The notes: generated by a model not told the origin, from the letters alone. 64,000 nt of DNA from Lepisosteus oculatus (GCF_040954835.1 NC_090706.1:32311148-32375147), one strand, 5' to 3'; positions 49,173-61,190 are shown, numbered from the stretch's first letter. Made by a program: numbers and translations.

Positions 49173-50600
49173 AGCAATGTGATGATGTAACATGTTTTAC
49201 TAATTCTTTTTTTTTGTCTTAAGTTCTCACATTTTTCGTTTTAAATTATATAATATCAAACTGAATTGTGCGATCGCTTAATGACATTGTGAAATGGTTT
49301 GGAATTTCTCTTTCACTTATGCATCTAAAACAAACAAAACTTCCTATATGTGCATCCCTTTCTTGTTAGACATGGCACATGTAACCATTCTGAAGAACTA
49401 AAATATGCCAATATTGACTTTGGCTGTTACTTCAGTTTCCTAAAAATGCTCACCTGTTTATAGGAGGTGATGACTCCTCCTAGGACGTTTACCCACAAAA
49501 TCTACTTGTGATCATTTCCTTCCCATTAATCTGTTACTGTATTTTAACTGTTTGTACAATAAAAATGTGAATATGAGTATGAGAACTACATTATGTGTAT
49601 GCGTTCATGTTGCAGTACATTTGCACAAAGACAAATGTACTGTTTGTAAAGTAATATTGAGTGTTGACTCCAAGACATCCAAAGTTTGCTTTCTTAAACG
49701 TGTGGAGTTATATGGAAAATGGACATTTTTCATCTGTATTTCAAATGAGTAAATTAACCTGATCAAAACAAAGAGGAGCCAAAAAACATTTTGGCAAATT
49801 GTCAGATGTATGACTTTGTGGACAGCTGCATCTTAAAGTAACATACAGTACCTCCCTTTTAACCCGTGCCCAGCTTCCTGTTAGGAGATGTGGAATTTGC
49901 CATATGGAAAAGTGGAATGGTTCTGAAAGATGGGTGTGTCACAGGAACATGCCAACAGTTTGTCTTAATATACTGTATATTGAAAACAGTAAATTTATAA
50001 AGTGAGTAATTGTTATTCATATCTACTGTATACTAACAAAAAGAGATTTTAAGAGAGGTTTCCATTTTTGTTTTTTTATTATTCTCTATTTATAAAATAA
50101 AATTTAATTGGTATTACATCAATTAAAAAATATCAACTAGCAAATGATCAGGTTTGTAATTTGTTATTCTCGGATAAAATTAATGTACATTTAAACAAGA
50201 AATTCACCATCTGATAGAAACATTCATAGGAAATAAGGATCCTCACTTGACTTTGGAGCTTCACTTCTTTGGTACCTTTTAGAGATCATTACTGCTTTTG
50301 CACTGATTTCGTCTGCTGGCAAGGGAAGAGTTACCGTGGTTACAAGAAACCTGCTGACCTGCAGGTGTGAAGCATAATATTAGCATTCTCTCAGGAGGTG
50401 AAGATTACAGCATTTCTGAATTTAAAAAAAAATAGATATGCAGTAATATGAAACTGAATTAAACTATGTTCAGCAATCTACAGTGCATGTATTCACTTAG
50501 CTCTACAGAGGTAATCTCGATGGCTCTAAGGCCCCTGTCACGAAATAGTGCTGGACCTCTTAAACGTGCAACTGTTGTAAACACAAAAGAAAATAAATCT
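49173..50600. other. Intergenic DNA
   Basis: No gene or legible repeat. GCGATCGC at about 49269 is incidental. Confidence 0.5.
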
Positions 50601-51136
50601 TTTCACTTATATAGCACTATTCTGGACACTCCACTCAAAGCATTTTACAGGTAATGGGGACTCCCCTCCACCACCACCAATGTGTCGCCTCTGCCTGGAT
50701 GACGTGACAACAGCAAAAGTGCATCAGTATGCTCAGTATATCACTGGGGAAGAGAACAGAGTGATGAAGCCAATTCATAGATGGGGATTGTTAAGAGCCC
50801 ATGATGGATGAAGACCAGGGGGAAATTTGGCCAGGACACCAGTGTTACACCCTTACTTTTTTCAAGAAACACACTGGGATGTTTAATGAGCATGAAGAGT
50901 CAGGACCTCAGTTTAACATCTCATATAAAGCACTTTTTTTTACAGTATAGCGTCCCTGTGACTAATTCAGGGTGTTAGGACTGCAGTGTGAGCATTCCCT
51001 ACTCGTCCCACTGACACCTCTTTCAGCAGCAACCTTAGTTTTTCCCAGGAGGTCTCCCATCTAGGTACTGACCAGGCTCACACCCGCTTAATTCAGTGAG
51101 TTGCCAGTTGTGAGTTGCAGGTGATATAGCACTGTC
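50601..51136 (-). repeat. 5S rRNA-derived SINE, antisense
   Basis: At its right end, CCCAGGAGGTCTCCCATCTA then GGTACTGACCAGGCTCA (51044-51080) is the reverse complement of the internal-promoter half of vertebrate 5S rRNA (CCCAGGCGGTCTCCCATCCA, GGTACTAACCAGGCCCGA). The head is therefore at the right and the body runs left through GGAAATTTGGCCAGGACACC, GAAGCCAATTCATAGATGGG and GGGGACTCCCCTCCACCACC to TATATAGCACTATTCTGGAC. About 540 bp, nearly full length, with moderate decay. Confidence 0.85.
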
Positions 51137-54100
51137 TTTTCTCTTAAACTTGTATGTGATGATTTACTGACTACAATCTAACAATCTAACATATCAAGAT
51201 ATTATCATAAATCCAAATAAATAAACCAAAAGTTCTGAATCTTGAAAATTACTATCTAGAAATTAGAAATGCACATTCAATGCACAATTCTATTAGAAAA
51301 GCCTTGAATACTGCACACATTCATCACAAGATTTTTTCAGCCTTTTGTTCTTTTTTCCCACTTTGAGAAGAACGATCTTACAGGCAGATTGCTGTGGTTA
51401 GGAAATGGTCAACATCTACGGCTTGTTCCAGCTCATTCTAGTCACTTGAGAAGTTAAGTTTGAAAGGTTACACTTTGATGTTTCTTCTTGAGGTAATATT
51501 ACGACACACACTGCTCCTTTTAGAACTCAGAGGGTTTTTCTCAGCATTTTATCTGCTGTTCTTTGACATTCAAATCATATTTCACCACAAATGATCAAGT
51601 TCATGTTCGGATTATGTTTGCTTTTCTGCTTTTGCAAGGACACTGCTATATGAGTTTGTTTTCCCTACAGACACAAAACGTAAAACAATATATTATTATT
51701 AATAATAATGCTCTTTTTTATTGCTATGTTGCTCATGCACTGTTACACTCTTTATATCATATCTTCAAAAGTAATATTAGGTTAGAAATATAAGGTTGAC
51801 ATCTAAAATTTGTGGTGAGTCATTAGGAGAACTGAGGAGAGCACGCATAAATGAGCTCAGTGTTAAACTACAGAAAGAGTTCATTAGAGTGGTGTTAGAA
51901 AATGCGTGCAGATAAAATGAAACTGATTTTAGAAAGAGCTACTAGTTTCATGTTAGAAAAATGTTTACAAATAAAACTTTGTATTAGTGAATGAAAACAG
52001 AAAACAAGAAAGAGGAAAATAAAGGTTTCAAAATCATGGCAGTGTTGTGGTTTTGTACTCTGTGAATATATTCCCATGAGAAAGAAGGTGATGTTTTTTT
52101 CATGATGAGCTTTGAAATATCTGAGGATCTCTGTCACCTGCCAGTTGAATCATTAACTAAAGCCAGGCTATAAAGGTATAGTTTATGGAAAGTTTGATTA
52201 TGACAGGCTATAAAGATTACATTTTATTGCCCTCTGCCCCTTTGCTTGGTCTTACCTTGACACAATTTGCATGTGATACAGAGTGCTGCTTTGTACCCCT
52301 GACCTTTACCTGACTCCAGTTTTCTGCTTAGAGAGCTGACTGAAGGCTGTAAGATTCCTGGCTAGTTAGAAGAAACAGAAATTCAAAGGAACATCACAAT
52401 GGCAGGTCCAATATTGTCATAACATGTTTCCCAAATTAAATATATATTTTTTTCAATAATTGCATTTATTTTCATGCCATTTATGTATTCATTCATTAAT
52501 TTTAACTGTAAAATACTTAATATATTCTACAGTTTGTATGAAGCTACTGATGCCAATTTGAATCTGATTATGAAATGTGTCATAAAACAAATTGTTCTTG
52601 CAGTATGAAACCCTTATTCACAATCAGTCGGCATTGCTGATTGAAGCTTTTATTTTTAGTGTAAGTACAAAAGCATTTCAAATTGTGTTAGAAGTTTCTG
52701 TTGACTGCTTGTCTAAACTAAGAATTAAGAAGTACTGGTTTCTATGGCATTTTTGTGATTACTTCTCATCTCAGTAAATCAGAAGGGTCCTCCTATCCAT
52801 CTTTCAACACACCACAATCATTAAGAACTTGCCCATAAAGATCTGGTATTTGTTTTCAAACCAGTTTGAACCCATTTCTAAATTTCCATCTTTACCCATT
52901 TATATATAATAACTTTGGCATTTAATTCTCTAAATCAATTGCCACATTGATATAAAATGGTGTTAACCCTAAAATGTAAAAAATAAACTAAAGAAATTTA
53001 AATTCTATTTGCATATCTAACTTTGATTTCCATAGTAGCTATATTTTCTGTTCATCTGAAATGATAGCTGGAGAAAGACCTTCTATATGATATTGTTTGA
53101 AAGTTTTAATTAAGTGCTTCATGTAAAATGTTATGTTCCGTTTATTTTTATTATGGAGTGCAGTGCTCTTTTATAATTCTATTATATCAGTGTACTAAAT
53201 ATTAATATTTAAAAGTCATTTGTAAAATGTTGACTTAATTCTGGTTGATACCATTACATTATAGATAAATCATTTGTTTAATTATTGGAAAGCTCATAAA
53301 GTATTTCAGAGTCATCTTTTTATGATGTTAAAAGTACATTCTATTAATACAGTATAAAGAGTATTGCATTTAATTGTATACAGTGTTCATTACCTGTAGG
53401 CCACAAAAGTGGATTTTGATGTGATTATTCTGACACCTAGTGTCCATTTTGTGATACAATACTGAAAAGATGAAATTGCAAAAGATATGAACAAAAAGTA
53501 TTGGTGCTAAATTGTTTTTGTCTCCTCTTTCTACTTTATCAGAAACTGTTGATGCTTTCAGGATGAGTATTCAATTCAAAGTCACATTGAATGTGACCCA
53601 ATCAATAAGTTCCTAAAGACATATTGTTTTAGTTTGAATAAACTGGTATGTTGGACCAGTTTATTCAAGTCTCAATGTAACAAATTACTTTTCTCTGACA
53701 GACACTGCCTGGGAAGTCCTGGTTTCAGTAATCTGCTGACACCACTCGTTTGGTGAAAAATCAATCCAAGCATTTCTTTGCATCTGAAAATGTATTCTTA
53801 AATTGAGGATTTTTCTTTGTTTCTGGATAAACATTCTTAGAAGAAGCAAAACTAAAAATCACTTGGTATGTTGCCATAAATTGGCAACATTTTAGATTAT
53901 ATTTACAGTAAAATGCAAACAGAAGTCTTAAAGAAGAATTCATTGTAAAGTGATTCATTATTATTCACTATTCATTTTCACCCATTTTATACAGTTCATT
54001 ATAAACTTTCAGCACATTGTAGAATCAAATTCACATTGCCAAATAATTTATCCTATGATCTTATCTCTGATCACACAGTAGTGCATATTTGGTATTTTAC

Positions 54101-54390
54101 AGGAAGACTTCAACTGTATTTGTCTAACCACATTTTCATTTTTATTTTAGAACAGCCTGTTAAACAGAAATCTATTTAAACTCATGCATATTCTGTTTCT
54201 GTTAATAAATATGGACCCACAAAGCATACCCTAGCACACCCAGGACTATGAATTCTAAGAGTGGGTGGTCACATTGTTTTCTATTGTGTATCTATTACAA
54301 TTTGTGCCATATCTGCAAAGAGTAAATGCATTTTTATTCTTCGATATTTTTCTTTTACACAGTAAATGCTACACTCAGTGGCACCTAAAT
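51137..54390. other. Intergenic DNA before the CD2-like gene
   Basis: No recognisable exon. It should include the promoter of the gene starting at 54391; I could not identify a TATA or octamer there. Confidence 0.5.
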
Positions 54391-54451
54391 ATGAATTTAT
54401 ACCTCTGTGTTTTTGGTGTCTATTGTTGGACTTTTTCCAGATTTTTAACCG
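54391..54451 (+). CDS. CD2-like gene 1, signal-peptide exon
   Basis: ATG opens 20 codons with a hydrophobic core (LYLCVFGVYCWTF), ending at ACCG/GTAAGG in phase 1, which fits the next acceptor. An upstream ATG at 54366 is out of frame. The weakest exon of the model because short signal exons carry little homology. Confidence 0.6.
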
Positions 54452-57400
54452 GTAAGGTACTGTACTTTCTAATTAAAAACATCTTACAAGTTTAAGTGTA
54501 AGAATATGCCTCATGTATAAAGTGCAAGGTTTATCATCTTCTATCATAAATAAAATCAAAAGGTTCAAAGGTTTGTTTAATTTTTATATTTTATTTAAAT
54601 TATATGAATTATGAAATTAACAACAATACCATATTCTTAAATAATATGACCTGCTGAAACTATGAAGATATGTATAATCATGCAATATTGGCAAATCTGT
54701 AAATATAATCAACTATTTTGTCTTCTTTTAAACATAAAATCTCCGCCTTGTTAGGTGTGATAATGTTAATTATTTTAGACAAAATGTAGAAGATACCTTT
54801 TGTGTACAAAGAATTAATACACTTTTGGGAATATTTACTGTATTCATATACCATGAAAAAATAATACATTTAATAATATAAAGTACTTTGTTTGACTGAA
54901 TACATCTAATATTTCAATTATTATTTTAAAAACAGTTACTACTTATTAATTTAAACATTTGACTTTATGTTTTCAAATAATTTTTAAAGTTTGAAAAAGA
55001 CTTTCAGGTTTAAAATGTATGAAAAATGGAACAGTGCTTTTGTCTTTGCTAAAGAAATAGAATCCTCACTTATATGCTTCTTATAACAGAGGCCAATGAA
55101 GAGACACATGTTAAGACTGGCAGCTCAATTTTTCTACATCTAAATAGAAGAGGCAATATGAGCACTGATGACTACACATTGAAGAAAGATGATAAGCTGG
55201 TGGTAAAATATAAAAGCTCTCTTCCTCAGTATTACGGGACTTATACACGTAGATCCCAATTCTATCCTAATATGACTCTCAGAATTGATGGAGCAATGGA
55301 AAGTGATTCAGGAAATTACTTGTTGGAAATTTATAACAATGGCAAGTTTGTACATAGAGAAACATATTGTATTGTCGTAACTGGTAAGTCACAACGCAGG
55401 ATTTTTTTCCCCCTTTTTCATGTAGATGAGTAATACTGTGTATCATTTTATTTTCATAATTTGAGTGTACTGTAAGGATTACAGAGAGTTGTCTCTCTTG
55501 CCACTTCACAAACTTGTTACAAACTCAAACTTTATCTTTTACTGGCACATTGTGCGATACACAACCCAAGCATAAGTCCAACCTCTGATCATTTTCTCTC
55601 AGTAACCTTAACTAGTGTAGAAATTTCAGATTACAAAGTATAGAATCCTCTTGAGTTTCACTGTTTTGGCACGCTGCAGATGAGGTGAGTGAGGGGTATT
55701 TCATCGTTTGTGTTATCAATTTGATTTGTAAACGTGATCATGATGAAACAAAGATTTTTGAAACATTACTTTATATAATACAATGTATCTTCTAATCATA
55801 GTGCATTTTGTGGCACACTATCTTATGGTGATGTATAATAAAACAATTGTCAGAAAAAGACAAAAATTAAACAGAAATTAAATTGATCAGAATTCAAAGC
55901 TCGAGCATAAAAACTATTTTAAAGAAAGAAAACATGTGAAAGTGCTTATCGACTTAAAAAGAATATCAATTCACTGTCATGTTTTTTTGACTGTCTAAAT
56001 ACATTTGAGGATGTAAATATATTCATAACAACTACTGTATGTGATAGCACTTGTTCTGGATAAAAAATTACATAACTGATCAGGAGGTTGAAGCAGAACT
56101 AAGAATAATTTGCCATTTTCTACCCTTTAACTAAGTATAAGTTCATATTAATATCAAAATACAGTATGTGTATACAAATCTAAAAGTTGAATTTATAATA
56201 CTTTATATTACTGTAGTATGTTTCATTGCTTTTGTGGTGCCTGAAGTATCTAAACAATATTTACATGTGAATCACTTCACAGCCCTTAGAAGAAAGAAAA
56301 TGTTATTCCCACTGTAGTGCTGTTTGTGCACTGTAATTCAGAAATGACACATAAAATTATAAAAAAAATTTTAAAATCAAGGTGTTATTTATTCTATTTC
56401 AGTTCCACCAGTTTATGGCATCCTATATGGCTCTGTGTTCCTGTATCTAAGAAAGGGGAACCACTTGCGGAGTTCGGGCGTTGTGTGGAAGAAGAATGGC
56501 TTGGAGGTGGCTAGTCTCAAAAACTCGGAGGTCCGGCTTCATGAAGCTTACAATGGCAGAGCAGAACTCTTTCCAGATGGAACTCTCAGGCTCGACAGAA
56601 CAGAAGCAATGGATGAGGGAACATATACTTTGGAGCAGACAGACGGAATGGGCCATAGGGAAAGCTATCGTTTATTCCTGCTTGGTGAGTTTTTAAGTCT
56701 TTCATAGACAAAAGTAGCGCCTGAAGCTCATTGTCTTCATTTATAGGAGAGGCATATAAGCAAGTGTATGATTGTATATCTTATTCTCGTCAAACAAGAA
56801 GGTTTAAGATCAACCCTGATGTCTACCATTTTTTTTGCTCTGCACAAAATATATAAGAATATTATATTCAATGTTATTACAGTCTCCTGTCAGTATTGAT
56901 CCTTTTTTTTAACAGTGGTGATCCTATGCTTTCCCCTCAGAGAACAGCAAGTTTGACAGTGTGGATGGAGAAGAGGGGAGTTCAGTATTTCTCCACGTGC
57001 AGCAAGTCAGACTGCCCTCCAATATTCACATTACTTGGAAAAGGGAGGACAATCTGCTGGCCACCCTTAAAGATCATGACTATTACACTTTTAACAGAAC
57101 TGGAATTGTGCTTTTCCCAAATGGGACACTAAGACTGGATAATGCCCAAGAGCCAGACACAGGACCATATTCTTGGGATATATTAGATGTGGAAAAAAAA
57201 CATACACACCATGGAGTTGTACAATTGTTTGTTATTTGTAAGTTATCTTACCCGAATGCAAATGTACATTGTTAAACTTTGGTTGACGTTTAATGGCTCT
57301 CAGTATTTAAAGGTATTTGCATAGGTCATACAAATTAGTTTGGGATTTCTAGATAGTGAATTTTAAATCCAGAACTGTAATACATTTGGGCTATGAAAGC

Positions 57401-59459
57401 TGATTATAACTTTCAATATGTTGTGCTGCAGATAATGAACAGCGTCCACCAGTTTATGGATCCCTTGGCAGATCAGTTTCTCTGTCTTTGGTCAACGGCC
57501 GGGGTGAAAATGTCTATGATGTAAAATGGATGAAAGGAGACATCTCTGTGGCACAGTTCAAGACAGCCTTCCCTTCTTACAATGGAAACTATAAAAATCG
57601 GTTGAAGATCTTCAGTAATGGGACAATGATTATGGACAGAATACAGGAAAATGATTCAGGAGTTTACAGTGTAGACTTTTTCTATAAAAATGGTACAAAA
57701 CACAAAATTGTGTTTAAACTGTATATAAATGGTAAGCATTTATTATTACTTGTGTGGACAATATTGCTAAAAGGAATGTTGTAATGACATTTGATAATTA
57801 CACTTACTATTATCAGTGTACTGATAATACTACTATATTATTATATAGTACTACTTCTCTAGAAAAACCCCTGCATATGGAGGTTTGGAAAGCTAAGTTC
57901 ACATTTTCACAGATAACCACTGAACTAAGTGACAAATAAACGAAAGACCCAAATTCCAGAGCCACAGAAAGTGTTAAATTGGTTTCAGTGCTTTAGGAAG
58001 ATTAAGACGTTTTAGGAATCATAAAAGAGAAATTTTCAAAACAACTTTATATTGCAGACAACAACCACTAATGGAAAGTTGTCTGTTGCCTGTACAATAA
58101 CATCACAGTTCTTAGAGATAAAAATATCAATGGTTAGAAGCACAACAAGAAAAATCGATCACTGTTGGACCCAAAATATAATGATATACTGTATACGGTA
58201 TTGCAAGAAAAGAAAGAAAAGAAGAAAAAGTCAGGTACATCACCCCAAAGATGACAAACTAAAATCAGTAAATCTGCAGGTACCAGTTGGAAAAAAACAG
58301 TCAAGGAATTATTTTGGGGGAGGTCTTCAATATCATAGTGATTTTCAGAAAGTCTGTGGTATGTGCTTCAGAAATAGGATGCAGATTCACTGATTTTCTT
58401 TTGCTTTTTCAGACTCCACGCCTCTAGACAAAAATATTCATACAGTCTGCAACCCTGATGGGAAAATTGATTATTTCTGTTTGGTACAAGAAGGTACAGT
58501 ATAATGAATTGTACTCATCTCAATATATTTGAAAAATAGAAGAAAATATTAAATATATCTTGATGTAATTCAATTATTTAATATTGTTGTATTAATATTT
58601 GGACTACATCTCTAAGCTTAATGAGAGGTGTAAGCTTACAATAAAATATTTTGCTTATTATACACCATGTCAGGATATCCTGTTGCATTAAGTAGTTAAT
58701 CAGGTATCCCATTATTTTTTCTGTTTTTAGCAATTCATGAGTTGCTCTTCATAAATGTACGTTTGACAAAGGTCAATGTCACATGGTTATACCGTGAACT
58801 GTAGCTTAGCTTTAGTTCAGATCAGGACATGTCAGTGTTGTATACAGTTGTGTACAGTATATCATTGCATCTACAGTATATGAGAAAGAAAATAACATAG
58901 CTGTTCTAATTAGGGCATTTGGATTGATTTTGTCTTTCTTCTCAGGTCTGATTAGTGAAATGGCAGTTTATCTGATGTGTCACTTGTGTATGGTTTTGGT
59001 CTTCCTCACAATCTCTGTTTTTGTGCTGGTTTGTCTAAAAAATAGGAAAACAAAGTAAGTACTGTACACCTCCTGTCTAAATAAAGACATTTTCTGGACA
59101 ACTACAGTGGTAAACAAGTTTGATGTATGCATCTCTTTCCTAAAGAAGAAAACACTATAATAGTACTTACGTGTAATATATTGGTAAACAAATATTAATT
59201 CAAAACCAATTATAAAGTCTCTTGTAATAGAAATCTAGTTTTCTGAAGTCAATTGGATAAGTAATAAATACAAAACACAGGGACATGGAATAATTTAACC
59301 TAAAGCTCCTGGTCAGTGGCATTCCCTCTTATTTGATTAGCTGCTCAAGTTTAAAGAGCACAGTATGTAGTAAACAGTACTGTATATACTGAAATGTAGC
59401 TTTGAATTCTGAAACTGTCTCTTTTTCTTTATAGGAGAATGCAGAGGAGACCAATGTAA
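54391..59459 (+). CDS. CD2/CD58-like immunoglobulin-superfamily membrane protein with four tandem V-type domains
   Basis: Eight predicted exons join to 482 aa: signal peptide (1-20), V1 (21-118), V2 (119-212), V3 (213-311), V4 (312-411), a 27-residue stub, a transmembrane segment (about 444-469) and a 13-residue basic tail. All internal ectodomain exons are phase 1-1, the Ig-superfamily rule. The domains share a C-strand Trp (WKK, WKR, WMK), NGTLRLD-type E strands and DSGxY or DTGxY F strands, but lack the two core cysteines, as in the first domain of CD2, CD48 and CD58. V4 (VKWMKGDISVAQF, KIFSNGTMIMD) looks very like CD2 domain 1 as I recall it. There is no ITAM, ITIM or ITSM in the tail, so it may act as an adhesion ligand or need partners. 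The exon model is inferred without transcripts. Which mammalian gene, if any, is orthologous is unknown. Confidence 0.72.
55090..55383 (+). CDS. CD2-like gene 1, V1 exon
   Basis: Acceptor TTATAACAG, donor ACTG/GTAAGT, 294 nt, phase 1-1. The domain runs from EANEETHVKTGSSIFLHL to GKFVHRETYCIVV. It has the E-F pattern FYPNMTLRIDG then ESDSGNYLLEI, sequons NMS and NMT, and no core cysteines. The C-strand Trp is absent, unlike V2-V4. Confidence 0.75.
56403..56684 (+). CDS. CD2-like gene 1, V2 exon
   Basis: 282 nt, phase 1-1. PPVYGILYGSVFLYL, VVWKKNGLEVASL, then LFPDGTLRLDRTEAMDEGTY and GHRESYRLFLLG. No cysteine anywhere in the domain. Confidence 0.78.
56941..57237 (+). CDS. CD2-like gene 1, V3 exon
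   Basis: 297 nt, phase 1-1, acceptor TTCCCCTCAG. GEEGSSVFLHVQQV, ITWKREDNLLATLK, then VLFPNGTLRLDNAQEPDTGP. Sequons NRT and NGT. No core cysteines. Only 256 bases separate it from V2. Confidence 0.78.
57432..57731 (+). CDS. CD2-like gene 1, V4 exon
   Basis: 300 nt, phase 1-1, acceptor TGTGCTGCAG. RPPVYGSLGRSVSLSL, YDVKWMKGDISVAQF, IFSNGTMIMDRIQENDSGVY, then FFYKNGTKHKIVFKLYI. Closest of the four to CD2 domain 1 and to the V domain of the second gene at 62543. Only 194 bases from V3. Confidence 0.8.
58058..58393 (+). pseudogene. Possible pseudo-exon or alternative exon between V4 and the stub
   Basis: Behind a good acceptor (TTTATATTGCAG) lies a 111-codon open frame with NGKLSVACTITSQF, later DHCW, and a basic run YCKKRKKRRKSQ. 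Its frame is phase 0, but V4 ends in phase 1. Spliced in, it would read four residues (DNNH after the junction codon) and stop. It could be a decayed exon, chance, or an alternative end giving a soluble form. No homology was recognised with confidence. Confidence 0.3.
58413..58493 (+). CDS. CD2-like gene 1, stub exon (possible truncated C2 domain)
   Basis: 81 nt, phase 1-1, acceptor TTGCTTTTTCAG, donor GAAG/GTACAG. STPLDKNIHTVCNPDGKI then DYFCLVQE resembles only the first two strands of a CD2-family C2 domain (a Pro-led A strand, then CxxDGxxxxxC). The rest of the domain is missing: the frame hits stops just after the donor. Confidence 0.6.
58946..59054 (+). CDS. CD2-like gene 1, transmembrane exon
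   Basis: Acceptor TTCTTCTCAG. GLISEMAVYLMCHLCMVL then VFLTISVFVLVCL form one hydrophobic span, followed by the stop-transfer KNRKTK. No acidic or basic residue lies within the membrane, apart from one His. Donor AA/GTAAGT in phase 2. Confidence 0.75.
59435..59459 (+). CDS. CD2-like gene 1, last coding exon
   Basis: Acceptor TTTCTTTATAG; it completes Lys475 and adds RMQRRPM before TAA. Very short, so the call depends on phase and the acceptor. Confidence 0.6.
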
Positions 59460-59467
59460 ACTTGTAA

Positions 59468-59473
59468 AATAAA
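59468..59473 (+). promoter_or_regulatory. Possible polyadenylation signal
   Basis: AATAAA nine bases after the predicted stop, perhaps too close to be the main one. A second AATAAA at 60247-60252 would give a 3' UTR of about 0.8 kb. Confidence 0.4.
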
Positions 59474-60979
59474 ATGTACCAGCTAATTTCAGGTTATGTG
59501 GAATTAAAACCTTTGATCCAAATGCCAGCAATGATGAACTAGGATAAAAAATCATCCCTTGCATTTGAAGCAAGCACGCCAAACATTTAAAGCATGCATT
59601 TAAAGCATGCACGCCAACATTTGGGCTATGTAGCAGTTTCATAGGCTATTTCGTTATTATTTTCAAGCTTCATTTCACTGTGTCTCATCAAAAATACACA
59701 TATGTTTTTGGTAACGCTCTATGTGATACAGAAATATAAATACTGGTTTGAAAGGGATTGATCTTGAGATTTAATCATACAAAGCAGTTTTGGATTATGG
59801 AATCCATTTTGTAATCAGGGATATGACACTTACTCTCTCTCTCATTTCTGTGCTACACAGTCAGTTTTATGTGTATTTGTGTCCATGTTCTAAGATGGCA
59901 GAAACAATTATTGGGAAACAGCAGCCCCAGCTCAACAATTTACTGTATATCATAATACAGTCCTCAGAATGGCAAAGAGCATCACAGATGATTCTACACA
60001 CCCGCTCCATTCTCAATTCATAGTGATCCCATCAGGTAGACTGTACAGGGTACCAAATTCAAATAAAGATATTTATAGTTATATTATCTTTTGTCCCTGC
60101 TCAATGAATGTATGTTAATGTAGTCTATTAATGTATCACAAACTTTTGTGATGTAATGTACTGTACTTCATGTGATTTTACTGTTTTGTTTTTGTATTTT
60201 GTACTTTTATGGGAGAAGCCAAAGACACATTTCAACAGTAGTGGACAATAAAATATCTATCAAGTATTTATCTATTGTCTTTTCTGCTCAAGACAGAAAA
60301 GGTTCAGTTATTGCAGCCTGAGAATTAAAATTTATTTTAGTATGACAATAAGATCATGTATTGTAATTATAATAATATTATAATGTTCATTTATTTGCTT
60401 TACAATGTTGCAACTCGTTGGTTATGTTACCAATACATACAGTATCATCAGTAAGACTAAAGTCTGTCTTTCTTTCACAGCTTACATTGTTTCTATTCAA
60501 TACATTTCCATAGACAGTCCAAATATATCTGACTGAATTAAGCAAACTGTCAGGGAAAATGACATCTGCCTGGCTCCTGTCTGTCAAGTTGAATTTTTCC
60601 AGGGACTTTATTTAAAAACTGTTATGACAATAGCATGTGATAGTATAACTTTCTATTGACACGTTTTGTATTATACAGTATAACAATTGTAATCTATTAC
60701 AACACAAGTGGGAACATTTTTCCCTACTTCAGGATCTCTGAATTTCAATATATCCTGCTAAACAATTGTTATACACTATGGTGGTGAATGAAGAAAAGTA
60801 TTATTTATTGATCATTTAGTACTGTACAATATTCTGGTAATGTAACGTTTATTTACAGTTACGTCGAATGTACTCACCAGGCTAGGCTATTGCATCATTC
60901 CCCTGCATGTCCTGTAGATTTGACTCCTGACTATTTCAATACGAAGAAGAGCTGGTGGAGCTGCTCCTCACTATTGGCT
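59474..60979. other. Probable 3' UTR and intergenic DNA
   Basis: No gene seen. Contains the AATAAA at 60247-60252. Confidence 0.5.
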
Positions 60980-61190
60980 CCCTGGCATTAAGGTTGGCAC
61001 CGCTGCCTTTCAGCTAATGTGGTACGAGTTCAGTTCTGGGTCTGATTCAGTGTTGGACTTGAATTTTCTGCTGGAGCTGCTGTTTCCTCACATTACCCTA
61101 AGATATCCAGGTGGAGGGCAGTTCTGCCTTGTGCCCTATTCTTCCAGAATAGACTCACTAGGATTTGCAGCTTCTGGATAATGGTTGCGT
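60980..61190 (+). repeat. SINE-type retroposon, degenerate
   Basis: GCTCCCTGGCATTAAGGTTG, GCACCGCTGCCTTTCAGCTA, a box B-like GAGTTCAGTTCTGGG (about 61027), TGTTTCCTCACATTACCCTA, then AGATATCCAGGTGGAGG and GCCCTATTCTTCCAGAATAG. The order matches a tRNA-derived SINE with a different 3' body from that at 48861. Confidence 0.65.

Noticed and set aside
51044-51090. Possible 5S rRNA gene
   Set aside because: Only part of 5S is recognisable and it is fused to a SINE body; not a functional rRNA gene.
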